The position numbers were made by a program, and so were the translations under genes. Positions 33,941-45,500 of a stretch of 64,000 nucleotides of DNA are shown piece after piece; position 1 is the stretch's first letter, and every line of letters starts with the position of its first letter. The notes beneath the pieces are model-generated. The model ran no database searches and was not told the origin of the DNA. It was given only the letters and a program-made list of their open reading frames with translations. Source of the DNA: Hyphomicrobiales bacterium (lineage in GTDB: Bacteria; Pseudomonadota; Alphaproteobacteria; Rhizobiales; Rhizobiaceae); contig UBKJ01000014.1 of NCBI GenBank assembly GCA_900465915.1, positions 62,001 to 126,000 on the forward strand, in the 5' to 3' direction.

Positions 33941-34278
33941 TGGCCAGCGATTTTATTGTTGTAGACGCTAACGCCATCCAAAATCTCTTTGCTGGTGGTG
34001 GTACAGCCGCGTGGGACCAACTGCTGTCCAGCGGCAAAAAGGTCGTTTTGTCTTCGGTTGTCAATGAAGAAATACAAGGCGCACCTAAATCGATTCAAGA
34101 CCCCTTCAACAACTGGAGAGAAGCCAATAACATTCCAATAGTGGAATTCGAGATCGAGGGAATCCGTTTCCCCGAAGGTCATCCCCGCGCAGGAGAGTTG
34201 ACACGCGACGCCGGCGACAAGGTGCTCCGAGCACTGATGGACCATGGAAACAATCCGGTTGCCGTCGCCGCGCTGTAA
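33940..34278 (+). CDS. PIN-like domain protein, apparently truncated at the repeat junction
   Basis: A 112-aa product. It starts FIVVDANAIQNLFAGGG, the pattern of the first acidic strand of a PIN nuclease domain, then KKVVLSSVVNEEIQG with a second acidic position and DAGDKVLRALMDHG. PIN domains usually continue into a last acidic strand (a TxD/xD motif), which is missing: the frame stops 17 bases before copy B of the repeat begins. It may be a shortened PIN nuclease inactivated by the recombination that placed the repeat. The assignment rests on motif spacing only. Confidence 0.5.
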   Translation: MASDFIVVDANAIQNLFAGGGTAAWDQLLSSGKKVVLSSVVNEEIQGAPKSIQDPFNNWREANNIPIVEFEIEGIRFPEGHPRAGELTRDAGDKVLRALMDHGNNPVAVAAL

Positions 34279-34294
34279 AATGCAGGCATCGATG

Positions 34295-34407
34295 TTGGCC
34301 GCGACCGACGCGGGCGCAGCCTCTCCGTTGGTGGAAGCCGTTTTTTCCGGCTTTTCGCTATTGTCGATCTTGTCGGAATCCGTCGTGACCTGCTTGTTTA
34401 ATGCCAT
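34295..34407 (-). pseudogene. 5' fragment of hlyC within repeat copy B
   Basis: On the minus strand from ATG 34407 the frame gives MALNKQVTTDSDKIDNSEKP and continues to about ASVAANID, matching residues 1-39 of the intact HlyC encoded at 31717-32337. Beyond the repeat edge it runs into unrelated sequence antisense to the PIN-like gene. The acyltransferase domain is absent, so this is a duplication remnant. Confidence 0.75.
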
Positions 34408-34690
34408 CCCCCGGATGCGATTGCTGCGACCCCAAGTTGCCGAGCCAATTTGGCATTCGGCAAACAGCGGCGCAGGCGTCGATTTTCGTTTTCGTTCAAT
34501 ATCCAAGATGTAAGTCTTTTTTTGCCGAGACCCATACTGTGCTCAATCACAAAAGATCACACGCTGACAAGCATTACTTTAATATCCGGCCTACGGTTTT
34601 CGTCGAACAGATTAAAATTCCTGTTGCGTGCTTTAACCGATATGCTACCAGTGCGGGTAAGGGGTGGGGTATGACAAACGGGGAAATTTC
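34295..34690. repeat. 395-bp direct repeat, copy B
   Basis: This is the second copy of 32225-32619. It starts at the TTGGCC-GCGACCGACG block right after the PIN-like gene and ends about seven codons into the gene at 34671. Mismatches are scattered and include silent and coding changes, so the duplication is not recent. Confidence 0.9.
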
Positions 34691-35624
34691 GTCGAAAAGA
34701 TCGTTGTCGATTCGTGCTGAAAATGGCCGCGTAGCAGCGGTAAGTAACTATGTGGCGGCCGGCTCAGTCAGGCTGTCTTTTAGAATGCGATTGCAGCTCT
34801 CCGTATCGTCCGCCTATTGTGCAATGCTGCAGCGATTTGGCTTATCGCGAGGCGCAGCTGCGCTTATGACGACGATATTTGGAACCGGTATTTTCTTAGT
34901 GGGTTGTCGCGACCAAATCCCTGTTGCGCTCCAGTTTGATGAAAAGCCAGTATATCAGTTAATTCGCACACATCGTTTCGCTATTCCTACAAATTATCTG
35001 TACTCTATCGATAATTTTGGGGCGTTCATGATGGCTTCTTGGCCAGAGATGGAGGGGCGCACCGAGCAGAATTATACGCACTACACAAAAAATCACCTAT
35101 CGATCCTTGTAGATTCTGGTAGCAGCAAGGAAATGGGGCTGATTTATAATATATATTTGCTTGAAGAGACGACAAAAGGTGTTCAGAAGCGACCGATATA
35201 TTTGGGGCAGGAGTACGGTTTCGAGCATTCTATTATTCGCTACCCGAACGCTAAGCTAGACTCGGGCGTTGATACACATAAAGATATATATGTTCGAAAG
35301 CGGCGCGACGGCAACATCGACGCACTCATGCAATGTAGCGGTGAACCAGCCCCGGTTGGGACGAATCCGCAATGCGCGCTCTGGGTCATGTTCGATGAGT
35401 TTCCCGACCTTTCCTTCAAGATAGGTTTCTCTCGGCGCAAGGCGTTGAGCCAGGTCAATGAGATTGAACAGTCGGTTCGAAACAAATTTCTGGATTTTCG
35501 TGACGCCGGTGAGAAAGCCTTTCTGGAAAACAAAACAGCCCGCGAGAAATTTCTTGAGCAGGAAGGCTACGTCACGCAGCGACGAAACGCTCAAAATGTA
35601 GATCAAAAGAATGGAGAGCAATAA
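34671..35624 (+). CDS. Hypothetical membrane-anchored or lipoprotein partner of the giant RTX protein
   Basis: About 317 aa from ATG 34671, whose AAGG site lies within the repeat. A hydrophobic stretch ends in GTGIFLVGC at Cys79, a lipobox. If translation starts at the internal ATG 34824 the product begins MLQRFGLSRGAAALMTTIFG and has a textbook lipoprotein signal peptide. The rest includes KPVYQLIRTHRFAIPTNYLY, PIYLGQEYGFEHSIIRYPNA and a charged C-terminal coiled segment. No family is recognised. Its TAA is immediately followed by the ATG of the giant gene, so the two are co-translated. A surface anchor or periplasmic helper for the giant protein is a fair guess. Confidence 0.65.
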   Translation: MTNGEISSKRSLSIRAENGRVAAVSNYVAAGSVRLSFRMRLQLSVSSAYCAMLQRFGLSRGAAALMTTIFGTGIFLVGCRDQIPVALQFDEKPVYQLIRTHRFAIPTNYLYSIDNFGAFMMASWPEMEGRTEQNYTHYTKNHLSILVDSGSSKEMGLIYNIYLLEETTKGVQKRPIYLGQEYGFEHSIIRYPNAKLDSGVDTHKDIYVRKRRDGNIDALMQCSGEPAPVGTNPQCALWVMFDEFPDLSFKIGFSRRKALSQVNEIEQSVRNKFLDFRDAGEKAFLENKTAREKFLEQEGYVTQRRNAQNVDQKNGEQ

Positions 35625-36596
35625 ATGGTCGCGCATTTGACCCAAGGCCAACTCGACGCTCTGGCGCAAGCTCTCCGTCTTGATGAGGATAACCCAGCTA
35701 ACAACTATGTTAATTACTATACATTACTAGCAAGTTATGGTGAAACATACGGTTTACTCGCACTGGACGTTGCAGCATCACAATCACTTTCTGGACGTGT
35801 AGCTCGTGCATTCGCTGCCGCTCGTGCAAAGGAACTTGGTACATCTCTCACATCGGAAACGTGGGCGAAAATATCCGCCGATCTTGCGAAAGCAGATTTT
35901 GAAGCCCGTAGTAAGTTGGCCAGAGAGGATAACCATGATCATGACAACAGCTCGTCGATTGATTTGCCTATTCGGTTTATTCAGGAATACCACGAGCAGG
36001 TTTTTGCCAAATATGGCTTAGATATTACTGCATGGACTGCTTATATTCCTCTTCAGCTTGCAGGCAGTACAGAAGAAAAGGAGTCCAAGTGGGAAGAGTT
36101 AAAGCAGCCTGGCGTATGGAGCGAAATAGTACAGGGCAGTTGGACCGCCGTATCGACGATCCTTGGGCAAGCATTTAGTTCGAATATTGCCGCAACTATC
36201 ATGGGCTATCTTGGCGGGGGTTGGGTTGGCGCCATTGGCTTAAACATACTGGATGCCGCTACCGATACCAATCCCGTTGATGTATGGATTCGTAATATCG
36301 TCGTGGCGTCTGGGGCCGTTTTTGGCATCGGCGACTCGGGCACGATTTCCAAGTTTGAACTGAATCTTCCTGATGGCGGCAAACTCATTGGCGGAAATGG
36401 TGAGCCGACCATCAAATGGTCCGAATGGTTAAATGGCTTTGGCCAGAGTGCAGATGATGATCCTGATTTGACGGGCACAGCGAGAGACGACGTTATTCTC
36501 GGCTATTCGGGCGATGATCGACTTGATGGCGGCGACGGAAATGACACGCTGCATGGCGGTTCTGGCAATGACGTTCTCATCGGGGGGGGGCGGTAA
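35625..36596 (+). CDS. N-terminal part of the giant RTX protein, ending at a frameshift in a G9 tract
   Basis: A 323-residue reading frame with GGAGAG six bases before the ATG. The first 210 residues are not recognised (MVAHLTQGQLDALAQALRLD; QGSWTAVSTILGQAFSSNIA; a Gly-rich hydrophobic stretch ATIMGYLGGGWVGAIGLNIL). Then come RTX nonapeptides: ARDDVILGYSGDDRLDGGDG, NDTLHGGSGND. The frame meets a stop 6 bases after a run of nine G at 36582-36590. One G fewer continues the repeat as GGGGNDLLDGG in the frame used by the following 27 kb. The gene is therefore either one coding sequence with an indel artefact, a phase-variable gene or a broken one. It is more AT-rich than the rest of the protein. 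Confidence 0.85.
   Translation: MVAHLTQGQLDALAQALRLDEDNPANNYVNYYTLLASYGETYGLLALDVAASQSLSGRVARAFAAARAKELGTSLTSETWAKISADLAKADFEARSKLAREDNHDHDNSSSIDLPIRFIQEYHEQVFAKYGLDITAWTAYIPLQLAGSTEEKESKWEELKQPGVWSEIVQGSWTAVSTILGQAFSSNIAATIMGYLGGGWVGAIGLNILDAATDTNPVDVWIRNIVVASGAVFGIGDSGTISKFELNLPDGGKLIGGNGEPTIKWSEWLNGFGQSADDDPDLTGTARDDVILGYSGDDRLDGGDGNDTLHGGSGNDVLIGGGR
36582..36590 (+). repeat. G9 homopolymer at the frameshift
   Basis: Nine consecutive G lie inside an RTX repeat codon run (C-G9-CGGTAAC). Eight G would keep frame and restore the glycine-rich repeat. Poly-G tracts of this length are prone both to slippage in the cell and to sequencing error. Confidence 0.9.
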
Positions 36597-39500
36597 CGAC
36601 TTGCTCGACGGCGGCGAAGGCGGCGACGGCGGGCTTTTCATTTTTGATGATTTTGATACAGCCGATTATTCGAATGTTAATCATGGCGTCACGGTTATAC
36701 TTGGCTCGCAACCGCTCGGAGAAAACATCCTCGCATTTGAAGTTACAGATGATGGAACAGGAGGAAAGGATATCCTCGTCAATATCGAGCAAATTAAGTT
36801 TGGATCGGCTGGTGATACCATCGATATTGATGAAAAAGCTTATGAATTAATTGAAAAGCAATCTGCTCTTCTTGGTTATGGCCTAACACTAGATCTCTCT
36901 AATCCGACTGGAGGCAACACAAGCTCCGAAGATTTTGACGCCGTCAAATATGAAACTCGTGCGGGATGGGATGGTGCCGAGGGAGTGTTCTGGTATGATG
37001 GAAGTACGCATGGGGCGAACTTAATCACCGGTTCGCTTATATCCGCGTCGTCATATGTTGCGTCTATCGTTGGTGGTCTTACTTTTAATGCCGCCAGTGT
37101 TGGAGTATTAAAGGCTGGGCTTGTTGCGGAAAGTCTGCTTCCTGACGATGATATATATATCCGGGGTGCAGAAAACGTTATTTTAACCGATGAGGACGAT
37201 CGTTTTTATTTTTCCGGTAGCGACAACACCATTCATTCAGGTGTAGGAAATATTCGCGGTGGTGGGGGTGGCGACATCCTTGTTTTTAATGGCGCGAAAC
37301 GCTCTGGCGATCTTCAACTCGTTCTTGACGGTGGAGCGGATAACGATTGGATCGTTGCAAGCGGAGGGGTTGGTGCTGTTACTCTTGGTGGGACAGGCCG
37401 AGACTGGATTTACAACACCTCGAAAGGCGGCGAAAGCTACGGAGACACCGTCGACGGCTTAGACTCCGAAACAGGACAAGCGATTACGGATTCCTCGGAA
37501 AATTCCGACAACTTCTGGTACTTCCCAGACACCACGATCATGGACGCCCAGCATTATGACGTCCTGAAGTTCTTCGGCTTACCGATGACGGGCGGCGATG
37601 CCAGCGCAGGGAGCGTGGGTCTTGCTTTGGGCATGCAAACCGGCAGCATGATGGTCGCTTCGGGTGTCGTAGCAGCGGCCAATACAGCCGCTGCAGCAAC
37701 CGGCAATCAGGTCTATTTCGACCACCTTATGCCGTTCATGACTTACAAGCGTGACGGGAACGACCTGCTTGTCGGAAACGTCGTCGACAGCTTCTTCAAG
37801 ATGCTGACTGGTCAGGACGGCCTGTTCAATCAGATTCCAAACGGAGACGGCACATACACCGACGCCACCGGCGTCATGCGCATCAAGAACTTCGACTTCA
37901 AGAGCAGCGTATGGGGCTTCGAGCAGGTCGACCTGAGCGTCTTGCCCGGCGAAGATAGAATGCCGGCTGGCACCATGAACATGGTGTTCAAGGACGGTAA
38001 TCCTGCGCTCGCGGCGCTGGAGCTTATTTCAACGCTGCCGTCGGTCGCAGGCTCAGGCCTTTTCGGCTCGATGATCCAGATGTTGATTACGCTCGATGCG
38101 TCGCTGGTGACGCTGTCGGCGCTATTGCGCTCCGCAAAAAGTGCAGGATGGGCGGCAGGCGCCGATCCTCTGATCATCGACCTTGACGGCGACGGCATCG
38201 AAACGGTCGACATCGATAGCCAGCGCCTGTTCTTCGATATCGATGGCGACCGCTTCGCCGAACGCACCGGCTGGCTGAAGGGCGACGACGGTTTCCTCGT
38301 CGTGGACGCCAACCACAATGGTAATATCGACGACATCTCCGAGATGTTCGGAAACCGCTTCGAGGGCGGCTATGCCGAATTGGCGCAGTACGACAGCGAC
38401 GGCGATGGCAGGATCACGGCGGCCGACTTGCTCTGGAGCGACCTCCAGATCTGGCAGGACAAGAACCAGAACGGCGTCGCCGATGCGGGCGAACTGAAGA
38501 CGCTGGATCAGCTCGGCATCACCGAACTCAACTTGACGACGACCGCTACCGACGTCACGACGCCGCAACTGACCCGCTTGTTGTCGTTTGGCGACGTCGT
38601 CTTCAATGGCGGCCGCACGAGCCATATGTTCGAGGCGATCTTCAACTCGAGCGATGTCGAAACCCATTTCGCCGGCGAAGCCGGTCTCGCGCCGTGGCGG
38701 AACGGCTTGCAGCTCAACGCCAAAGGCATGGGCACGATCACCGATCTCGCCATCGCCATGGCGAACGACGCCGATCTGGCCGAGCTTGCCGATAGCGCCG
38801 CAGTATCTATGACCGCTCCGTCGCTGAAGACGCTCGTCCAGCAGGTCGGTCCGGTTCTCGGCCGCTGGGGCGAGACTTTGGAACTGACGCGCGAATTGAC
38901 GCCCGTACTGCTTGGCGAAGACAGTGAGGGGAAAGCCGTCCTCGTCGATCGCGCCGTTTATGTGGAGGACGCGACAGGCGGCTACTGGACGCTGGAATCC
39001 GGCGCACCGGTGCTGGACGCCTCGGGCGCCGCGATCGCGCGGCCCACCATGGAGCAGGTGCTGGCGCAATCGACCGCGGCTGGCGTTCACTGGCGGATCG
39101 AGCAGACCTGGTCTCCTTCGGCGCGTGGCGAGGCGGTCGAGTTTCGCGAAGCGGCCCCTTACCTCATGGAGGTCGTCGACGGTCGCGCCAGGATTCTCGA
39201 TTATGGCGTCGCGCAAAGCGATGGAACGTGGCGGCTCGCATCTGATCCCGCAACCGTTTACGCCTCGGTCGATGACATTCTGGCGATTTCGCATCCGGCC
39301 GGACAGGAGTGGCGGGTCGAAGAGATCGGCTATAATCCATACGCCAATATTCCGGTCGAACAGATCGGCGTTTACACGATCGACGGCATCGTCGTCGATT
39401 ATACCGTCGAGGTCACCGATCGCGACGGCAAGTTCTATGTCTGGGCCAGGAATCTCGACCGCGCTCTCGAATTGCAGGCGAAGTATGGCGATTCCCGCGA

Positions 39501-42500
39501 ATTCAACCTGCGCAACTACGAAGTTGATTTCGAGACGCTGGACGAAGTCAATTCGACGGATGACAGCCATTACCGCGTCGAGTTGCTCACGCCCGCGCAG
39601 TTCCACTTCGCCACCTCGCTGGGCGGCATTGACTTCCGACCGGAGATGTTGAGCGCGGTTCTCGATAGCGATACCGGGCTCATCGATTACTCGATCAACG
39701 GGACCCGGCAGGCCTTGACGTCGATCGACGGCGGCGTGTCGGACGTCAAGACGATGATCGAGATGCTCCAGCCGGTGATGGACGAATATATGATCGTCAG
39801 CCGGCGCATGGCGGTCCGTCTCGCGCTCCAGGGAGGACTGAAGGATTTCGCGCGCGACATCACCTATGATGTCGCCGCCGACAAATATCGCCCCACATCG
39901 GATCGTGAACTCGCTCCGATGTTCGAAGCTATCTTTGAAGGCGCGCCGCCGAGCAACGACAACGACGCTACCTACGATTATCTCGCCGGATGGAACGAGA
40001 TTCTTTGGCAGATTTATCCTGACTACGCTCCAAGCGGTCACGGAAATGTGTGGGGCAGCAGCGTCTCGATCGACCAAGCCTTCATCTTCCAGATGCTGTT
40101 GCCGGCGTTCGAGAATGTCGGCATCGACCTCGATATCCGGGCAGTGGCGAATGCGCTATCGATCGACGAAACGCGCATCATTACGCATTCGTCTTCCGAC
40201 ACCACCATCGAAGGAACGGCGGGCTCCGACTTCTTCTATATGACAGGTGGCGACCAGACGCTGAGAGGCGGGAAGGGCGCCGACTATTACTTCGTCGGCA
40301 AGAATTCAGGCGCCGACCTGATCCATGACGTGGACACCGGCGAAAACGACGAGCTTCGGTTTACTGATGTCAATGCGCAAGATGTAACCGCTACCCGTGA
40401 CGGCGAGGATCTCATCCTGCAAGTCGCCGGCCGGACCAATACCATCCGCTTGAAGGACCAGTTCCTCGGCGAGTTGAATGAAATGGTGAGCCTTGGCAAA
40501 CGGGCTGACAGCGGCGTTAACCAGATCGTCTTTGCGGACGGCGTGATCTGGGATCGTATGCGCATGGCGATGGAGGTCGCCGATCCCCGCGACACGAACG
40601 ATTCCTATATGGGTTCGGGCTCCGGCGACGTGTTGTGGGGCGGCAAAGGCAACGATGTCCTGCACGGCGGGGCAGGTGGCGATATCTATATTTTTGGTCG
40701 TGGCGACGGGCAAGACGTCATTGGCGAGAACGGCAATTTCAGCTTCGGCGCCATCAAGGCTGGTCTCGACTTCCTAATGTTCCGCGGCGATATCACCGCT
40801 GACGATCTCTATCTCATTCGCGACGGCGAGAGCGACGACCTGCAGCTGTATATCCTCGATGAGGATGGCAAGCTCAATTACGATGCAAATGGCAACATTA
40901 CCAATGACGGTATTCTTGTCGAAGGACAATTCGATGGCGTCAGTCTGAATCTTGGCGCGTTCTCGGTTCTTTTGGGCGGCAACGACGGACTGGACTACGT
41001 CTCTCCCAGCCTTATCGAGAAGTTTGTCTTCGAGGATGGCAGCTCGCTTGATTTCACTGAAATCGTTGAGAAGGTTCTTCTCAACGCCAAGACAGACGGC
41101 GACGACGCTATCTACGGCGTCTTGAACGCCAACACTCTCGATGGCGGGGCAGGGAACGATTATCTTTCCGGCCGTCAGGGTAGCGATACCTATATTTTTG
41201 GCCGCGGCTACGATCACGATGTGGTCAAGGACGCTGATTTCTCCTCGAAGCTCTTTGGCGACACGCCGGATCTGTTGAAGTTCACCGACGACTTACGTTG
41301 GACGGATTTCGATTATCTGCGTAATGGCTCGGGCGACACGCTCACGCTGAGGATCACAGGTACTGACGATCAGATCACACTGACCGATTTCCTCGAGTAC
41401 ATTATACTCGTCGGCTACACTAACGTTCTGGAAACGATCGAGTTCGGCGATAGTACACAGTGGTCGTATTTCCAACTTCTTCAGCACTATGTCGACATCG
41501 CGAAGACAGCTGGCGACGACACGATCTACGGTTTCGAAACGATCAGCGATAGCATCGACGGCGGCGCCGGCAACGACAGGCTTGAAGGGCAAAGCGGCAA
41601 CGACACGTACGTTTTCGGCCGAGGTTACGGTCGCGACACGATCTTCGATAATTCGGGTGAAGAGCGCGTCGTTCTCCAGGGCTTGAATTTTGGTGATGTG
41701 ACGTTCTCACGCACGCAACTTGACGTCATCATCACGGTCAAAGGTACCGGCGAGCAACTAATCCTCGAAAACCAGTACGTCCGCGACGGTGGCCAATATG
41801 CGGCCGTGGAGTATCTGGAGTTCGCTGACCGCACCTTGGTGTTCACCGATTTCAATCCCGAAGATTTGGATCTTGTCGGCACCAGCGCAGGTGAGACGAT
41901 CGAAGGTTCGAACTTCGGTGAAACGTTGGATGGTCGTGGCGGGGACGATACGCTTATCGGTGGCGACGGCGGCGATATCTACAAGTTCGACGTAGGTTAC
42001 GGCCGCGACGTCATCATAGATCACCGTATCAGAGCTTCCTGGATCGATCGCCCGCGCATGAATGTGCGCGTGGACGACAAGGTGAAGTTTGGTGACGATA
42101 TCACGCGCGAAAACGTCGTGTTCACCAAGGATGGAGACGACCTTGTCATCTCCGTTCTGGAGCGCACTGATACTTTGCGTATCCGAAACCAGTTCCGCGA
42201 TATCGATGATGGGATTGAACGGTTCGAATTCAAGGATGGGAGCTTCCTGCTTATTTCCGATGTGGAGGAAATGCTCCAGATCGAAGCAGGAAATCGCGGC
42301 GACAACGTTATCGAAGGCGCCGCGAACGCACCTAACACGCTTGACGGACGACAGGGTGACGACACGCTGATAGGCGGCAATCAAGGTGACACCTATGCCT
42401 TCAGTGCGGACTATGATTTCGACCAGATCATCGAGAAGGCGGACCATGCCGGCGTGATCGACCGCGTGGTGTTCGGTGCGTCGGTCACACTTGACGCCAT

Positions 42501-45500
42501 GATCTTCAAGCGCCGCGGCAACGATCTCGTCATTGACCTCGGTAGCGGCGCCGACGTGTTGACCATCGTCGACGGCCTTAATGGCAAGCAAGTCGAGGAG
42601 TATCATTTCGCGGACGGGACTGTTCTGACCATCGAGGAAGTCAAAACGCGTCTGCTTCTTGGCGCGGACGGCGATGATCAGCTTATCGGCTTCGATGGGC
42701 GCGCGGATGTGCTCAGCGGCGGCAAAGGGTCTGATTCGCTGGAAGGCGGGACCGGCAACGACATATACCGTTATGGTTTCGGTGATGGTCTCGATAGCAT
42801 CGCCGACACCGGCGGTGTGGATCGGATCGAATTTGGTCCGGCCATTACGCGTGATCAGGTCCGCTTCTCAATCATCGGAGGCGACTTGCTCATTACATTG
42901 GCGTCTAACAGCGATCGCCTTGTTGTGCTGAATGGCTCCGATCAATCGGTGATTGAGAGTTTTGTATTTGACGGGGGTGAGACGTTAACTCTCGCCGACG
43001 TGAAGGCTCAGATCATCGAAGAGCAAGGGCTGACCGGCCAGAACAATCTCGATCTGCGCAAGCCAGGGTCGCCCGACTCGATTGCGCCAGGTCTCAATTT
43101 CGACCGCGTCGTGATGTCCAATGATCGCCGGGTCGTTTTTAACACCGGCGATGGACTTGACCGCATCGAAACGCCGAGCGGCGTAACACGCGCCGAACTA
43201 GACTTCACCGATCTGCGCTCTTCCGATGCGGAGGTGCGTCTTTCCAGCACCGATAGTCAGGATCTTATCATCGTCTTCCCTGGATCGGGAGACCAGGTGA
43301 CAATCGTCGGCGCTTTAGGTGGCGCTAACGTTCCGACGATCTCATTTGCTGACGGTGTCACTTGGGATGCCGTCAAACTCGTGCAGAAGTCGATCGAAGC
43401 GCAGGTCGGACTGGAGGATGACACGGTTTTCGGCAGCTCGCGAGCGGATACGATTGAGGCCGGTCGTGGCGACGACCAGATTCGTGGCGGTGGAGGTAAT
43501 GACACCTTTCTCTTCACGCGTGGGGATGGCCATGATGTGATCGAGGACAATGCGGGCACGGATACGCTACGGATCACTGGCTATAGCGTTGCCGATTTGC
43601 GTGTAACGCGCACCGATCCCAACCGGGACGAATTGCTCATTACTTTCGCCAACAGCGATGACGAGATCGTTCTACGGTACGGTCCAGGACGCAACGGCGT
43701 CGACGCTATCGTATTTGGCGACGGCACGCAGATTTCTCGCGACGGCCTGTTCGATCTGGCTATCGGCCAGGGAACGGACCGCGATGATAGGCTTGTTGGA
43801 ACAACAAGAGCCGAAATCTTTGTGGGCGGAGCCGGCAACGATATTCTTATCGGTGGAGGCGGGGCTGACGTCTTCCAGTTCAGTCGCGGTGACGGCCAAG
43901 ACCGTATTGAACTTGGTGATATGATAGATGGAAAGGCGATCCTCGAATTTGGCGCCGGAATCGCACGTGAGGATATTGTCGCATCGCGAGATTTCGACGA
44001 CAACATCGTTCTGGCGATCACCGGAGCCAGTGACCGGGTTACGTTGGCGGTTTCTCCGACCGACAACGATGCTGTAGTGCAGACAATTCGTTTTGCCGAC
44101 GGACAGCAAATTTCACTGTCGCAGCTTCTCGCCGGTCTTCTAGAAACGAGCGGTGATGACGTTATCGTCGTCCCATCAGGCACGCCGGAGCTCACGGGCG
44201 GTCTCGGCGTCCAGCTCTTCGGCGGCCTCGGCAATGATCGGATCAAGGGGGGACGTGGCGACGATATTATCACAGGAGGGATCGGCAATGACCGCCTTGA
44301 AGGTGGGCTTGGCGGCGATACCTATTATTTCGGTCGTGGCGAAGGTCAGGATTGGATTGGGGATTGGGGCAGCACGGAAGGCGTCGACAGCATTCGGTTT
44401 GCTGCCGACATAACGCCCGATGACATCGTCTTCCTTGGCGTGCCCGATGGAAACATCGTTTTCGGGGTTGTCGGTACGCAGGATCGAATCACCATCGAGA
44501 AGGGTGGAGCGGATTACAATTGGCAGGTCGAGGAATTCGTCTTCGCTGATGGCACGATCTGGAACGCCGCCGATATTTTTTCACGCGCAGGTCAGGGCAC
44601 TTCTTTCGACGATCAGATCGAATTTGGCTATTATGTCGATCTGCCAATTACTATAAATGGAGGTCGTGGAGACGACATCCTACAGTCTGGAGTGAGCAAT
44701 GCGACCTTCGTCTTTAATCGAGGCGACGGTTACGACATCATTCAGGTTCTGAACTCGAGTTCGACGAATACGCTGAGCTTTGGAAATGACATTGCAGTCG
44801 AAGATATCGTTCTCACGTCGGTTGGAAACGACTTGCTGGTCCAGCTACGTGGCAGCGATGATCGAATCCGCATCCTGAATCAGAGTGCGACGAACGGCTC
44901 CAACATCGACCGTTTCACATTTGCGAACGGAACGGTTTGGAATCTCGCCGACGTACAAAGCCATATCCTCAGCACGGACGCCGCTCAGCACGTACTCACT
45001 CCCAACACTGATAACGATCCGTTCGCTTCCACGATCTTTGAAGGATCGGGTGAGCAGCCAGGCGGCGGCAATTCCGGCGGAGACACACCTGAAGACGCTA
45101 TCACTTATGGGACAGGTGGTCCCGACCATATTGATGGCACAACGGCTAACGATCAGATATTCGGAAAGGCCGGTGCTGACGTCATCAATGGCAATGACGG
45201 CGACGATCATCTCGTCGGAGATGTACCTGAAGATATTGTCGATTACGATTGGGAAGGCGTGAAGGCAGGTCTTCGTGACTATTTCGGCCCGCTTTCGAAT
45301 AACCTCGTGAACGGCTTGGGAGGACCCTCCGGTTTTGGCGAGGAGGGGCTTGACGTCGGCGATGAGTCATATCCGACGATCGACATTCCAACGATGTTTC
45401 TTGCCGGGCTCCCGAACGGCGTAGTTTCTGTTGCTGGCGAGGCGATATCAAGCATTAGTATAAACAACAATGGAATTGTACGTCTTGGCAGCACCACTTT

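Noticed and set aside
32225..34690. Repeat pair read as the ends of an insertion sequence
   Set aside because: The copies are direct, contain host gene starts and a divergent promoter, and no transposase or terminal inverted repeat lies between them.
38122..40077. 651-codon open frame antisense to the giant gene
   Set aside because: It is a GC-rich shadow of the well-supported RTX frame, with no motif, ribosome site or sensible domain.
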